A stretch of 64,000 nt of DNA from Calditrichia bacterium. Its GTDB lineage: Bacteria; Calditrichota; Calditrichia; RBG-13-44-9; J075. The stretch lies in the NCBI GenBank assembly GCA_028284905.1, contig JANQQU010000033.1, positions 160,408 to 224,407 on the forward strand, written 5' to 3'. Numbering within the stretch: position 1 is the stretch's first letter; each line of letters starts with the position of its first letter. Shown piece after piece: positions 35,529 through 45,073 of the stretch. The position numbers were made by a program, and so were the translations under genes. Under the pieces are notes generated by a model. That model worked only from the letters and a program-made list of their open reading frames with translations, did not search any database and had not been told where the DNA came from.

Positions 35529-37082
35529 TTGCCCAGAAAAGACGCCATCACCTTACTGCTTATCATCGCCGCCGGAATTATCACCCGAATGTTTGCCATC
35601 TGGATCGACCGCCCGGAGTTTGTCGGCTGGTTCAATCATACATATTATTATTATGTCGAAGTTCGCGGTCTTCTGCAAACCGGCAGTTTGCCTTATAATG
35701 ACATGCCACTACTTTTCTACATCTACGCCCTGGTTGTAACTGTTTTTCAATGGTTTGGGATGGCAGAGAATGCTGCGATTGTCAATGCAACCCGCCTGGT
35801 AATGAGTATCGTACCGGCCCTGCTGCCAGTAGCAATTTATGGTATTGTCAAGCAGCTGAATGATGGCGCAGCGATACGCGGTCCGCAATGGCTGCTGATT
35901 TTCGCCGGTGGCTTCCTGCCACTGAGTATCGGGCATATGCCCGAACTGCTGCAGAAGAATGCCCTGGGAATGCTTCTTTTTGCCTTTTTTCTGCTCGCCA
36001 CCTTTAGGCTGTTAAAGGATAGGTCCACAAGAAGTGCAATACCGGCGACGCTACTAGCCATCGCAATAGTGTTGACTCATTTCGGGACGTTCGGCGTGCT
36101 CGGACTGTATATAATATCACTCCTGATGGCCTATCTTTTTCACAACCACAATCTTCGCAATTTAAGCAGTGGCGCACTTGTGCTGGTTATTTTTGGCGCA
36201 GTTTCACTACTACTCATTTACAGCTTCGATGTGCAGCGTTTCGAACGGGTTTTCATCTTTCTCGCAGAGTCTCTTTCCCGCTCTTTCCTGGCGGATCTCT
36301 TTAGTGCTTCCAGCGCGATTTCGGAAAGACTTATGGCTGCTGGTTTTATCCTGCTCCCTTTAGCGCTGTTTCTATTCCTCTATCGTCTCTATTCCCGCCA
36401 GCAGGCACGCCTGCCGGAAAGCGAGCAAATATTTTGGCTCAGTTTGCTCATTTTTGCTTATTTACTCATCCTGCCGGTCTGGGACCAAGAACATCATTTG
36501 ATGGGGAGGCTGGCGCTTTTCCTGCCCTTACCATTCCTGATCATCTTTCTTTTCTTGGAGAAATATACTTTCAGGAAAGTCTGGCTTAAACGCGCTGTGC
36601 CTGCTTTGATCGTTGTTGGTGTGCTGATGATGACTTTCGGGGAAATCATGAGTTCGAAATTCCACAACCGCAACGGCGCGGAAATATTCGCTGATATTCA
36701 GGCGCTGGGGAAACAACAGAATTTTCAGGACAATGACTTAATTATCACCCTAAACGGCGCGGAGCATATCAGTAACTGGTTCCTCAATGTTAAGGCCGGG
36801 GTCATTCCCTCGCTAACGCTGGTTGATTTTCAGCGCTATGAAAACATTTACGTATTGAATCCGATTCAGGGTAGCTTGAATTTTAATGATATCCAGGGTA
36901 AAGAAATTCAACGCGCATCGGACAAATACATCTTCATGCTTCGAAACATTCCCCGCCCCGCCAATATTGAACCGCTATATCAATCCGAGCATATCGAATT
37001 TTTCCGATTACCCGCTCCACCAAAGGAATGGCTGTTTGACAACGCTGGTCGCTGGATAGGATACGGGCAAGCGCTCCCGTAA
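35529..37082 (+). CDS. Polytopic membrane protein, GT-C (family 39-like) glycosyltransferase candidate
   Basis: A 517-residue protein if it starts at the TTG at 35529, which has GGAG seven bases upstream; an upstream TTG at 35463 is unsupported. About 11-12 membrane helices are followed by a soluble C-terminal region of about 120 residues. The first extracytoplasmic loop (IDRPEFVGWFNHTYYYYVEVRGLLQTGSLPYNDMPLLFY) resembles the acidic catalytic loop of GT-C glycosyltransferases, though the canonical DE pair is not clear. Expected role: transfer of a sugar from a lipid-linked donor on the outer face. This is a moderate inference. Confidence 0.75.
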   Translation: MPRKDAITLLLIIAAGIITRMFAIWIDRPEFVGWFNHTYYYYVEVRGLLQTGSLPYNDMPLLFYIYALVVTVFQWFGMAENAAIVNATRLVMSIVPALLPVAIYGIVKQLNDGAAIRGPQWLLIFAGGFLPLSIGHMPELLQKNALGMLLFAFFLLATFRLLKDRSTRSAIPATLLAIAIVLTHFGTFGVLGLYIISLLMAYLFHNHNLRNLSSGALVLVIFGAVSLLLIYSFDVQRFERVFIFLAESLSRSFLADLFSASSAISERLMAAGFILLPLALFLFLYRLYSRQQARLPESEQIFWLSLLIFAYLLILPVWDQEHHLMGRLALFLPLPFLIIFLFLEKYTFRKVWLKRAVPALIVVGVLMMTFGEIMSSKFHNRNGAEIFADIQALGKQQNFQDNDLIITLNGAEHISNWFLNVKAGVIPSLTLVDFQRYENIYVLNPIQGSLNFNDIQGKEIQRASDKYIFMLRNIPRPANIEPLYQSEHIEFFRLPAPPKEWLFDNAGRWIGYGQALP

Positions 37083-37093
37083 AGCAGCAAATT

Positions 37094-37173
37094 AAATGAG
37101 CAGATGAGCAAACAAGCAAAACTTACTAATCTGCCCATTTGCCCATTTGCATATTTGTACATTTACCCATTTG
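37094..37173 (-). repeat. GCAAATGG-type dispersed repeat, copy 1
   Basis: In reverse orientation this holds tandem GCAAATGG units, a spacer, then GCTCATTTGCTCATCTGCTC-like units. The same organisation occurs at 57751-57808 and 61326-61398. It fills the gap between two convergent genes (membrane protein ending 37082 and DMT exporter ending 37176). Confidence 0.85.
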
Positions 37174-37175
37174 TC

Positions 37176-38024
37176 TCACCGTTTCCGCACCGCAAGGAGA
37201 GTTGTCCCAAGAATAATCGCCCCACCAAGCAAGGTGCGCAAGGAAGGCACTTCCTGCAAAATAAGATAGGCGAGCACAATGCCGTAGACTGGCTCCAGAC
37301 TGGCGATAATACTTACTAACTGCGTCTTCAAGTAATTTAGGCTTTTAATATACAGTGCATGGGAGAAGGCGGTACAAACCACGCCAAGCAGGAGTAGCAG
37401 CCAAAAGTCCTGCATAGTTAAAGACCAGGCGACAAAAAAGCTGAATGGTAAAAGTGAAAGCGCCGCGAAGGCATTTTGGTAATAGGCGATAATCAAATGC
37501 GGATATGACTGCACGTATTTCCGGTTAAGCATGGTAAGCAGCGCAAAAGCCAATCCGGAGATGGTTCCCCAAAAAGCGCCGCGGGTGATGTCATTGGAGA
37601 AATCGAATGATGGTACGATGAGGATTAATCCGAAGAGCACCAGCATGGCAGTCAGCACATCAAACGCGCGGAGCTTTTCCCGAAACATCAATGGCTCCAG
37701 GAAGGTCACCCAGAGTGGGAAAGTGGAGTAGGTTAATGCACCAATCGCCACCGTAGACACCTGGATCGCATGGAAAAAGGTCACCCAGTGAATCGCGAGC
37801 ACCACGCCGAGCAGCATCAGCATAAATTTACTTTTGCGTTCGGGAATATGAACACGCACCTTCCGCCAACGCAGAGTGGCAAATAAGGCAATGGAACCAA
37901 AGACGGTTCGCCCCAGGACAATAATCAGGGAAGGTAGCAGGAGAAATTTCCCGAACAATCCGGCAAAGCCAAACAGCAGCACCGCCAGATGAACTTCGAA
38001 TAATCCCTGCTTGTCTTTTTGCAT
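37176..38024 (-). CDS. DMT superfamily (EamA) transporter
   Basis: A 282-residue inner-membrane protein with ten predicted helices in two EamA repeats of about 140 residues (GLFGKFLLLPSLIIVLGRTVFG; WGTISGLAFALLTMLNRKYVQSYP; SLEPVYGIVLAYLILQEVPS near the end). Members export metabolites such as amino acids. The substrate is unknown. No clear ribosome binding site precedes the ATG. A repeat abuts its 3' end. Confidence 0.9.
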   Translation of the reverse strand: MQKDKQGLFEVHLAVLLFGFAGLFGKFLLLPSLIIVLGRTVFGSIALFATLRWRKVRVHIPERKSKFMLMLLGVVLAIHWVTFFHAIQVSTVAIGALTYSTFPLWVTFLEPLMFREKLRAFDVLTAMLVLFGLILIVPSFDFSNDITRGAFWGTISGLAFALLTMLNRKYVQSYPHLIIAYYQNAFAALSLLPFSFFVAWSLTMQDFWLLLLLGVVCTAFSHALYIKSLNYLKTQLVSIIASLEPVYGIVLAYLILQEVPSLRTLLGGAIILGTTLLAVRKR

Positions 38025-38100
38025 AATTGATGGCGTATTTTAGATGAATGAGGGTGCCTAATATTGTAGCTTCACTATTTTTAGCACGGTATGATTTGCC

Positions 38101-38132
38101 ATTGCTCCAAAGGAGTCCCCTTGGGGCGATGA
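38101..38132. repeat. Short double-palindrome element
   Basis: CTCCAAAGGAG (38105-38115) and CCCCTTGGGG (38117-38126) are adjacent palindromes ending in CGATGACA. It resembles fragments of dispersed repeats related to the GTCATTGC type at 115-200. Single partial copy. Confidence 0.4.
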
Positions 38133-38175
38133 CAGCCGATACAGAATATATTTCAGGACATTATCTATAATTCGA

Positions 38176-39024
38176 TTAACGTACTACGGATGCGATGGCT
38201 TTATAGGGGACAAATAGCTCAGTAGGTCCCATGGCATACGGCGCTATCTCGTAGGCATTATAATAAAACTTGATGCCCTTTTCCTGAATCAGGTAATTCC
38301 TTGCCAAATGAAATGTATTGTTCTCGAAACTGAATCCGCGTGACTCAAAACTGTTTCCGGGGGACAATCCCTTCTCTTTTCGAAAGATTCCCTCAGCCGC
38401 TTTTAATAATACCGGTTCATAGCCTGATTTTAAGACATCGCCGAGCGTTCGTTCTTTCCCGCTTTTCGGATCGAGATTCAGATATTTCACAACCATATTG
38501 GGATGGGCGCCGCCACTGGAAACATACTCGCTCATGTGAAGCCCAAAGGCATCGCTGGTATTTCTTTCTACGGTGATCTTTCGTTCCGTCACCCAGGCCA
38601 TCTGGTAGGTTTCCGGCATATCCCGATTGTACTCTTCGGCTTCCTGGAGAAAGCTGCTGATCATTACATCCTGGCTTTGCACCATCTCCGTTTGCGGCGT
38701 TCCCCCCAGCAGAAATTTATCGATCTGCCCCTGTAGCGCATTTTGGGATTCCGTTGCAGCGCCAACAATCTGCGGATATTGAATAATGACATGCGAACAG
38801 TTCGGGTCTTTCGGATCACAGTCGTCCAGGCTCTCTGTCACTTCCGCAATTTTATAACTAACGGTATCGGTAGTAACCATTACCCGGGCTGCAGGTGCGG
38901 TCGCCCTGGGCAAGGTTTCTCTCTGTGGTGGGGTCTCTTCCGCTACCGGCGTTTCGCTCGCCGGCGGCTTATCCTGTTGACAGGCAAAGAGAAAAAGCAA
39001 GATAATCAACGAGAGTTTCTTCAT
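38176..39024 (-). CDS. DUF3298 (RsiV-like) lipoprotein
   Basis: A 282-residue predicted lipoprotein. ATG at 39024 is preferred (AAGGGG just upstream; signal MKKLSLIILLFLFACQQ, lipobox FACQ); the frame stays open to 39051. After a Pro/Glu-rich linker, the C-terminal 160 residues match DUF4163/DUF3298 (VSSGGAHPNMVVKYLNLDPKSGKERTLGDVL, and PYAMGPTELFVPYKAIA at the end), the fold also found in the lysozyme-binding anti-sigma factor RsiV. There is no anti-sigma part here. It lies 16 bases downstream of gcvP and may be co-transcribed. Confidence 0.88.
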   Translation of the reverse strand: MKKLSLIILLFLFACQQDKPPASETPVAEETPPQRETLPRATAPAARVMVTTDTVSYKIAEVTESLDDCDPKDPNCSHVIIQYPQIVGAATESQNALQGQIDKFLLGGTPQTEMVQSQDVMISSFLQEAEEYNRDMPETYQMAWVTERKITVERNTSDAFGLHMSEYVSSGGAHPNMVVKYLNLDPKSGKERTLGDVLKSGYEPVLLKAAEGIFRKEKGLSPGNSFESRGFSFENNTFHLARNYLIQEKGIKFYYNAYEIAPYAMGPTELFVPYKAIASVVR

Positions 39025-39040
39025 AAAGCCCCTTCGTTTA

Positions 39041-41941
39041 TTATGCATCAACGTAGTCTGTTAGCGGAGGACAGCTACAAATAAGATTACGATCACCGTA
39101 GGCATTGTCGATCCGGGCAGATGCCGGCCAGAATTTATTGGTCCTCAGAAATGGCAATGGATAGGCTGCCTTTTCCCGGGAATAAGAATGGTGCCATTCA
39201 TCCGCGCTAATTTCCGCGACAGTATGGGGCGCATTTTTCAGGACATTGTCTTGTGGATCAGCAATGCCGCTGGCAATCTCCTGAATCTCTTCATAAATGG
39301 CGATCATTGCTTCGCAGAAGCGATCAAGCTCTTCCAGGGTCTCACTTTCCGTCGGTTCTACCATGATTGTACCAGCTACGGGGAAGGAAACCGTCGGGGC
39401 GTGAAAGCCATAGTCCATCAATCTTTTCGCGATGTCTTCCACTTCGATATTGGCTGATTGCTTGAAGGGCCGGCAGTCAAAAATCATCTCATGGGCATTG
39501 CGTCCCTTCGTGCCGGTATATAGTACCGGATAATACTCTTCCAGGCGGGATTTGATATAGTTCGCATTCAAAATCGCATAGCGGGTAGCATCGGTGAGGC
39601 CATCGCCGCCGAGCATCTTGATGTAAGCATAAGAGATTAACAGGATACTCGCACTACCGTAACGGGCCGCGGAGATCGCTGCAATATTTTTTTCATCCGG
39701 GTTCTTTCCGAAGACATGCCCAGGCAGATACGGTGCGAGGTGTTTAGCAACGCCAATTGGCCCCATTCCCGGTCCGCCACCGCCATGGGGAATACTGAAT
39801 GTTTTGTGCAGGTTCAGGTGGCAGACATCCGCGCCAATCAGGGCCGGGCTGGTCAATCCAACCTGGGCGTTCATATTCGCGCCGTCCATGTATACCTGTC
39901 CACCATTGGCATGAACAACATCGCAAATTTCCCGAATACCTTCTTCGAAAACACCGTGCGTGGAGGGATAGGTCACCATTAAAGCGGCGAGCTCATCTTT
40001 ATGCTCCGCTGCTTTAGCGCGTAAGTCTTCCAGATCGATATTTCCCAGATCATCGCACTTTACCACGACGACTTTCATGCCGGCCATAATCGCGCTGGCG
40101 GGATTCGTGCCGTGTGCCGAGGAAGGAATAAGAGCAATATTACGATGCCCATCACCGCGATCTTCATGATACTGCTTTATCACCAGCATACCGGCATATT
40201 CGCCCTGGGCCCCGGAGTTCGGCTGTAATGACATTGCCGCAAATCCGGTTAACTGGCACAGTTGCGCTTCCAGTTCATTAAAAATTTGCTGATAGCCAGT
40301 CACCTGATCTTCCGGCACAAATGGGTGCAAGCTGCTAAACGCCGGCCAGCTAACCGGGGCCAGTTCGGTGGTTGCATTCAATTTCATCGTGCAGGAACCC
40401 AGCGGGATCATGGAGTGCGTTAAAGACAGATCTTTATTTTCCAGGCTCTTGATATAGCGGAGCATTTCCGTTTCAGTACGATAGGCGCTGAATACCGGGT
40501 GCGTCAGATACTCGCTGCTCCGCGCCAGGTTTGCCGGATAAGCGGCAATGTCATACTTATCTACGACAACCGCATTACTGCTTTTACCGCAGGATTTTGC
40601 AAACACGCCAATAATGGCATCAAGATCGTTGGCCGTGGTTGTTTCGTCGAGAGAAATACCCACGGTTGTCGCATCGATTTCCCGGAAATTCATTTCGTTC
40701 GCCCGGGCAGTCTTATGCAGATCATCGGCAGAAACGCCGGCAGGCAGGGTAATATGCAAAGTATCAAAAAAGTGTTCGTTATTCTGCTCGCAACCGAGTT
40801 GGGTCAATTCTTCTGCTAAAATCGCGCTATAGACATGCACCCGGGTGGCGATCGTCTTTAAACCGTCTGCGCCATGATAAACGGCATACATGCTAGCCAT
40901 ATTCGCCAACAGCGTTTGGGCGGTACAGATGTTAGAAGTGGCTTTTTCCCGGCGGATATGCTGCTCGCGGGTTTGCAGCGCCATACGATAGCCATTATTG
41001 CCATTGCGATCCTGGGAAACACCGATAATTCTCCCCGGCACCTGCCGTTTAAAAGATTCCCGGGTAGCAAAGAATGCTGCATGGGGACCACCATAGCCCA
41101 TCGGCACCCCAAAGCGCTGCGCGGAGCCGACCACAACATCCGCTCCCATTTCTCCCGGAGGTGTCAGCAACGTCAGACTGAGTAAATCTGCTGCAACCGC
41201 AACCAACGCGCCGGCCTCGTGCGCTTTTTCAATAAAGGCGGTATAATCGTTGATAGCGCCATCAACATCGGGATACTGCAAGAGAACACCAAAGATCTCT
41301 TCATTAACAGCGCTGCTTCGCCAATCACCAACTCGTAACTCGATGCCGAGCGGGGCGGAGCGGGTTTTCAGTACATCTATAGTTTGTGGTAAACATTTGT
41401 CGGAAACAAAGAAGGTGTTGGCTTTATTTTTCTTCGCGATGCGGGTGCGGGACCGATGCAACATCACCATTGCTTCTGCAGCAGCGGTGCCTTCGTCCAG
41501 CAAAGAAGCATTGGCGATATCCATCGCGGTCAGGTCAGAAATCACTGTTTGGAAATTAAGCAACGCTTCCAGGCGCCCCTGGGCGATTTCTGCCTGGTAA
41601 GGCGTGTAAGCTGTATACCAGCCGGGATTTTCAAAAACGTTCCGTAAAATAACACCGGGAACGATACAATCGTAATATCCCAGACCGATATAAGATTTAT
41701 AAAGTTTGTTCTTTGCCGCGATATTTTTCAGGTCATCCAAAAATTCCTGCTCGCCCATACCGGTCTTCATATCCAGCGCCGCATCCATCCGGATATGGGC
41801 CGGAATCGTTTCTGCCATCAGCTGATCCATCGAGTCACAACCAACCACATCAAGCATTTTCCGGGTTTCGGCATCATCCGGGCCGATATGGCGCGGCGAA
41901 AAGGCATTCGAGGCATTCAGTTCTTTGTCTGTATATTTCAT
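39041..41941 (-). CDS. gcvP: Glycine dehydrogenase (decarboxylating), P protein
   Basis: A 966-residue cytoplasmic PLP enzyme, full length for the fused single-chain P protein of the glycine cleavage system. It decarboxylates glycine and passes the aminomethyl group to the lipoyl H protein. The PLP lysine is Lys713 in [17 protein letters not shown]; other family blocks are FSPRHIGPD at the N-terminus, [13 protein letters not shown] and [17 protein letters not shown] eight bases upstream fixes the ATG. The partner genes gcvT and gcvH are not in the window. A DUF3298 lipoprotein gene follows closely. Confidence 0.97.
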   Translation of the reverse strand: MKYTDKELNASNAFSPRHIGPDDAETRKMLDVVGCDSMDQLMAETIPAHIRMDAALDMKTGMGEQEFLDDLKNIAAKNKLYKSYIGLGYYDCIVPGVILRNVFENPGWYTAYTPYQAEIAQGRLEALLNFQTVISDLTAMDIANASLLDEGTAAAEAMVMLHRSRTRIAKKNKANTFFVSDKCLPQTIDVLKTRSAPLGIELRVGDWRSSAVNEEIFGVLLQYPDVDGAINDYTAFIEKAHEAGALVAVAADLLSLTLLTPPGEMGADVVVGSAQRFGVPMGYGGPHAAFFATRESFKRQVPGRIIGVSQDRNGNNGYRMALQTREQHIRREKATSNICTAQTLLANMASMYAVYHGADGLKTIATRVHVYSAILAEELTQLGCEQNNEHFFDTLHITLPAGVSADDLHKTARANEMNFREIDATTVGISLDETTTANDLDAIIGVFAKSCGKSSNAVVVDKYDIAAYPANLARSSEYLTHPVFSAYRTETEMLRYIKSLENKDLSLTHSMIPLGSCTMKLNATTELAPVSWPAFSSLHPFVPEDQVTGYQQIFNELEAQLCQLTGFAAMSLQPNSGAQGEYAGMLVIKQYHEDRGDGHRNIALIPSSAHGTNPASAIMAGMKVVVVKCDDLGNIDLEDLRAKAAEHKDELAALMVTYPSTHGVFEEGIREICDVVHANGGQVYMDGANMNAQVGLTSPALIGADVCHLNLHKTFSIPHGGGGPGMGPIGVAKHLAPYLPGHVFGKNPDEKNIAAISAARYGSASILLISYAYIKMLGGDGLTDATRYAILNANYIKSRLEEYYPVLYTGTKGRNAHEMIFDCRPFKQSANIEVEDIAKRLMDYGFHAPTVSFPVAGTIMVEPTESETLEELDRFCEAMIAIYEEIQEIASGIADPQDNVLKNAPHTVAEISADEWHHSYSREKAAYPLPFLRTNKFWPASARIDNAYGDRNLICSCPPLTDYVDA

Positions 41942-42374
41942 GGTGTTTTCTCCCGCTTAAGCAGCTCAGCCATTCCAATTTTCAAGGTAAAAAGTTATCA
42001 AATTCACAACCTATAAATCAAGCAGTGCTTTTTCTTTTTTAAAAGCGGGAAGATAGGCAACTGTGCGAATAAAATGAAATGGTTTTTAGAATACGGGAAC
42101 TGAGAAAGATTTCCAGTAATGGATCAAAATAATCAGTGGCGAAAAGTGTGGTGGCGTGTTTTAAGGCGCTAATGAGTAATATGGCTCCGCTTCGCTAATT
42201 GTTGCGCTCCCGCTGGTCGCTGATGGCTAAAAGACTGAAACCTGCAGCGAACGCAGTGAGTGAAACCATTAGTGAACGCAGTGAACGGAGCCATTAGCGG
42301 AGCGGAGCCATGTTACAAAAGGTTACAGATAAACACTGAACATCAGAAACTTCACGGGATTCCAGGTAAAGCAC
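41942..42374. other. Intergenic region with an inverted repeat element
   Basis: About 430 bases between gcvP and the CoxG-like gene, both on the minus strand. No gene is seen; most of the right half is the inverted repeat at 42181-42311. Confidence 0.5.
42181..42311. repeat. 131-base inverted-repeat element with GAACGCAGTGA motifs
   Basis: Terminal arms of 19 bases (42181-42199 ATGGCTCCGCTTCGCTAAT and 42293-42311) are reverse complements with one mismatch. Inside, GAACGCAGTGA occurs twice, at 42249-42259 and 42274-42284. It has no coding capacity and looks like a small non-autonomous repeat. Confidence 0.7.
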
Positions 42375-42872
42375 CTATTTCTTAAACCACTGCTTAAAAA
42401 ACTGTCCCTTTTCACTGCTATCATCCGCCTGCAGTGCCTTAATCTCTTTTTCCAGGGATTTGAAGAACTGCTTCGTCATGGTTTTTGCCACGCCATTGAG
42501 TACCCGTTGTCCGGTGCGGGCGATAGTACCGCTCAGTTGGGCGCTACCGGAAAAAACCACCTCCGTCTGGTCATCGTCCAGTGCATTCAAGGCCATTTGC
42601 CCGGATGCATCGACATTGCCGATCTTCCCCTTCATGGTCATCTTCAAGGTGAAGCTGTTCGGAGGCAGCTTATCCAATACAAACATTTCCCCATCAAACA
42701 ATCCATTGACCGGTCCCATTTTCACCTGGGAGATTGCTTTGTAGTGATCTTCTCCCAATGCTTCCAATTCCTTAACTCCCGGGGTTGCCTTCGCCAGAGT
42801 GTCAGGATCCATTAACAGATGCCACACGGCTTCTACCGGTGCATTCAGGGTATGAGTGCCATCCAATTCCAT
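42375..42872 (-). CDS. CoxG-like SRPBCC family protein
   Basis: A 165-residue protein matching the CoxG (carbon monoxide dehydrogenase subunit G) branch of SRPBCC proteins: ELDGTHTLNAPVEAVWHLLMDPDTLAKATPGVKELE, then GPVNGLFDGEMFV and FSGSAQLSGTIARTGQRVLNGVAKTMTKQFFKSLEKEI. CoxG helps place CO dehydrogenase at the membrane, but most homologues stand outside cox operons and have unknown roles. No CO dehydrogenase gene is present here. AAAGGAG six bases upstream supports the start. It is divergent from the redox operon. Confidence 0.9.
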   Translation of the reverse strand: MELDGTHTLNAPVEAVWHLLMDPDTLAKATPGVKELEALGEDHYKAISQVKMGPVNGLFDGEMFVLDKLPPNSFTLKMTMKGKIGNVDASGQMALNALDDDQTEVVFSGSAQLSGTIARTGQRVLNGVAKTMTKQFFKSLEKEIKALQADDSSEKGQFFKQWFKK

Positions 42873-43164
42873 TTTAAACTCCTTTGTTTGAGGATTTAAT
42901 ATAAGGTATTAGCCAAAAAGTGTCAAACGTTGTTTCTGCGGCAATTTCCTGGCACGAATGAACTGATAGTTGGTTTTTTAGGCGCAAAAAGCTATATTCC
43001 TCTGCCTTTTCAGTTAGCTTCTTCACAGAACTTGTTCATCAGACGCTGTATACTTCGCCCCAGGGATTTAATCCGGAACAACTAAAGAGAACGATTTACT
43101 ACCAAATGCACGCAGGACTGAAAAGTCGGTTGTTAATGCAACAAGTAAACGCAGGAGAGGATAG
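42873..43164. other. Divergent promoter region of CoxG-like gene and redox operon
   Basis: No gene is seen. Both flanking transcription units must start here, but I find no convincing promoter boxes or operator. Confidence 0.35.
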
Positions 43165-43452
43165 ATGGTAGCACTTATTGCCACTGCATTATTTTGGATA
43201 ATAGCAGTTTACGCATTAATAGGGATAGTCTTTGCGATTGTTTTTGTCACCCGCCTGGCAGGAAGAATTGATAACGCGGCCCGGGAAGGGACCTGGGGAT
43301 TCAAGCTACTTATTCTGCCCGGAGCAGCGGCTTTTTGGCCGCTTTTACTCAAACGGGTATTGAGTGGAAAAAGTGATCCTCCGGAGGAGAAAAACGCCCA
43401 CCGAGTAGCTGCCTGCCAATTACACTGCGATCCTGCCGGGGAGGTGAAATAA
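43165..43452 (+). CDS. Small membrane protein, first gene of the redox operon
   Basis: A 95-residue protein with one or two N-terminal membrane helices (about 5-30 and 45-62) and a short cytosolic tail with a CQLHC segment that could bind metal or heme weakly. Family is not recognised. GGAGAGG precedes the ATG and the stop overlaps the next start (TAATG). It is translationally coupled to the next gene. Confidence 0.75.
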   Translation: MVALIATALFWIIAVYALIGIVFAIVFVTRLAGRIDNAAREGTWGFKLLILPGAAAFWPLLLKRVLSGKSDPPEEKNAHRVAACQLHCDPAGEVK

Positions 43453-43961
43453 TGATTCGTCCCTTAAGAAACCGGCATCGCCGGATGATGACTCTCCTGG
43501 CAATTGTTACCCCGCTAATATTTGCCCTGGGCATCCTCGCTCGGAAACCCTTAGCGGTGACGGGTCAGGCCGCTGTCATCGAATCGGGGAAATCTCTGCC
43601 AAACATGATTATCAATACATCGGACCTTTGGCCGGGCAAAGAAATTCACACCCGGATATACGGTGATAATCACCCCCCATCCCGTTTTATGCTGGCCTTG
43701 CACCCTCAGACATATCTCCAACACCCGGATATTTTGGTTTACTGGCACAATCGTCCTCCCGGCAATTCAGATGCTTTGCCGGAAGGCGCCTATTTGCTCG
43801 GCACACTCTCCGGCACTCATGAGCAAACCTATAATTTTTCGGCCGATATTGTTTCGCCGAACGCCGGGTCGGTTATCCTCTATAGCCTGGCACATCAGAG
43901 CATCGTTGCAGTTGCGGAAATACCGCCATTAGTCAGTGAAACTGTGGAGGACCAGGAATGA
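43452..43961 (+). CDS. Membrane-anchored extracytoplasmic protein, function unknown
   Basis: A 169-residue protein with an N-terminal anchor or signal (about residues 12-31) and a soluble beta-rich domain (SDLWPGKEIHTRIYGDNHPPSRFMLALHPQTYLQHPDILVYWHN). No cofactor motif is seen, although several His residues are clustered. It overlaps the Rieske fusion gene by four bases. The role is unknown; position suggests an accessory subunit. Confidence 0.75.
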   Translation: MIRPLRNRHRRMMTLLAIVTPLIFALGILARKPLAVTGQAAVIESGKSLPNMIINTSDLWPGKEIHTRIYGDNHPPSRFMLALHPQTYLQHPDILVYWHNRPPGNSDALPEGAYLLGTLSGTHEQTYNFSADIVSPNAGSVILYSLAHQSIVAVAEIPPLVSETVEDQE

Positions 43962-44995
43962 GTGTAAATTACCAGGCGGTTTTGTGGAATCGTCAGAAGA
44001 AAATATATGACCGGGTTTTGGCGGCCGGCGTTTTACTTTATCTGATCATTTTTATTGTGTTTGGCGCAATAGTACATCCTAACGCAACTGCCGAAATATT
44101 GATGATCCGTGGCTTCGGAACAGCTTCATTACTGTTGCTGCATATCATCCTTTCAATCGGTCCATTATGCCGGATTAATACCCGCTTCTTACCGCTGCTA
44201 TATAATCGCCGGCACCTCGGGGTAACTATGTTTATCCTCGCCCTGGCGCATGGTATATTATCCACTATTCAATTTCATGTACTTGGCAATACCAATCCCT
44301 TCGTCAGCATCTTTACCAGCAATCAGGATTACACCAGCCTGAGCAATTTCCCATTTCAACCGCTGGGATTATTCGCCCTGGGCATTCTCTTCCTGATGGC
44401 TGCAACCAGTCACGATTTCTGGCTGGCCAATCTTACCCCGCCGGTTTGGAAAGCACTGCACATGCTGGTTTATGTCGCCTATGCCCTCATAGTGCTTCAT
44501 GTCGTTTTGGGCGTGCTTCAGGCGGAAACGCAACCGCTTCTCGTTATCCTCCTTGCTGCCGGCATGGTCTGGATTTTTGCCCTGCATCTTGTTGCTGCAA
44601 ATAAGGAAAAACCGGCGGACATGCAGGTAGCCGAGTTACAGGCGGAAGGCTACACAGAAGTTTGCGGTGTCGATGAGATTGCCAACAACCGCGGGAAAAT
44701 TGTTTTACTAGCTGGGGAACGCGTCGCCGTTTTTCGTTATGATGACAAAATTTCGGTTATTTCCAATGTTTGCCAGCATCAGAATGGCCCGTTGGGAGAG
44801 GGAAAAATTATTGATGGTCTGGTAACCTGCCCCTGGCATGGCTTTCAATATCGACCGCAAGACGGCGCTTCTCCAGCTCCGTTCACGGAAAAGATTCCCA
44901 CCTTTAACGTGAAAGTAATTGATGGCCGGGTTTGGGTCGATCCGCGGCCAAACCTGCCCGGGACTCCGGTTGAGCCGGCCCGAATTGGATCGTGA
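43958..44995 (+). CDS. Ferric-reductase-like membrane domain fused to a Rieske [2Fe-2S] domain
   Basis: A 345-residue protein. Residues about 20-215 form six helices like the ferric reductase/MsrQ heme-binding family; histidines in LLLHIILSIGP, RRHLGVTMFILALAHGIL, KALHMLVYV and IVLHVVLGVL are likely b-heme ligands. Residues about 225-330 are a Rieske domain with Cys272-x-His274 (CQHQNG) and Cys291-x2-His294 (CPWHG), 16 residues apart. The Rieske domain is of the soluble ferredoxin/NirD type. It probably carries electrons between the cytoplasm and membrane hemes. The acceptor is unknown. It is the core of the operon. Confidence 0.9.
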   Translation: MSVNYQAVLWNRQKKIYDRVLAAGVLLYLIIFIVFGAIVHPNATAEILMIRGFGTASLLLLHIILSIGPLCRINTRFLPLLYNRRHLGVTMFILALAHGILSTIQFHVLGNTNPFVSIFTSNQDYTSLSNFPFQPLGLFALGILFLMAATSHDFWLANLTPPVWKALHMLVYVAYALIVLHVVLGVLQAETQPLLVILLAAGMVWIFALHLVAANKEKPADMQVAELQAEGYTEVCGVDEIANNRGKIVLLAGERVAVFRYDDKISVISNVCQHQNGPLGEGKIIDGLVTCPWHGFQYRPQDGASPAPFTEKIPTFNVKVIDGRVWVDPRPNLPGTPVEPARIGS

Positions 44996-45073
44996 TCGTC
45001 AGGCAATAATGGTGATAGAAAACAATGCTGCCGATACGCTACTTACAAGGCAGCTTAAATAAAGGAATCGAAC

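Noticed and set aside
42375..42872. Carbon monoxide dehydrogenase operon
   Set aside because: Only a CoxG-like protein is present; no coxSML genes nearby.
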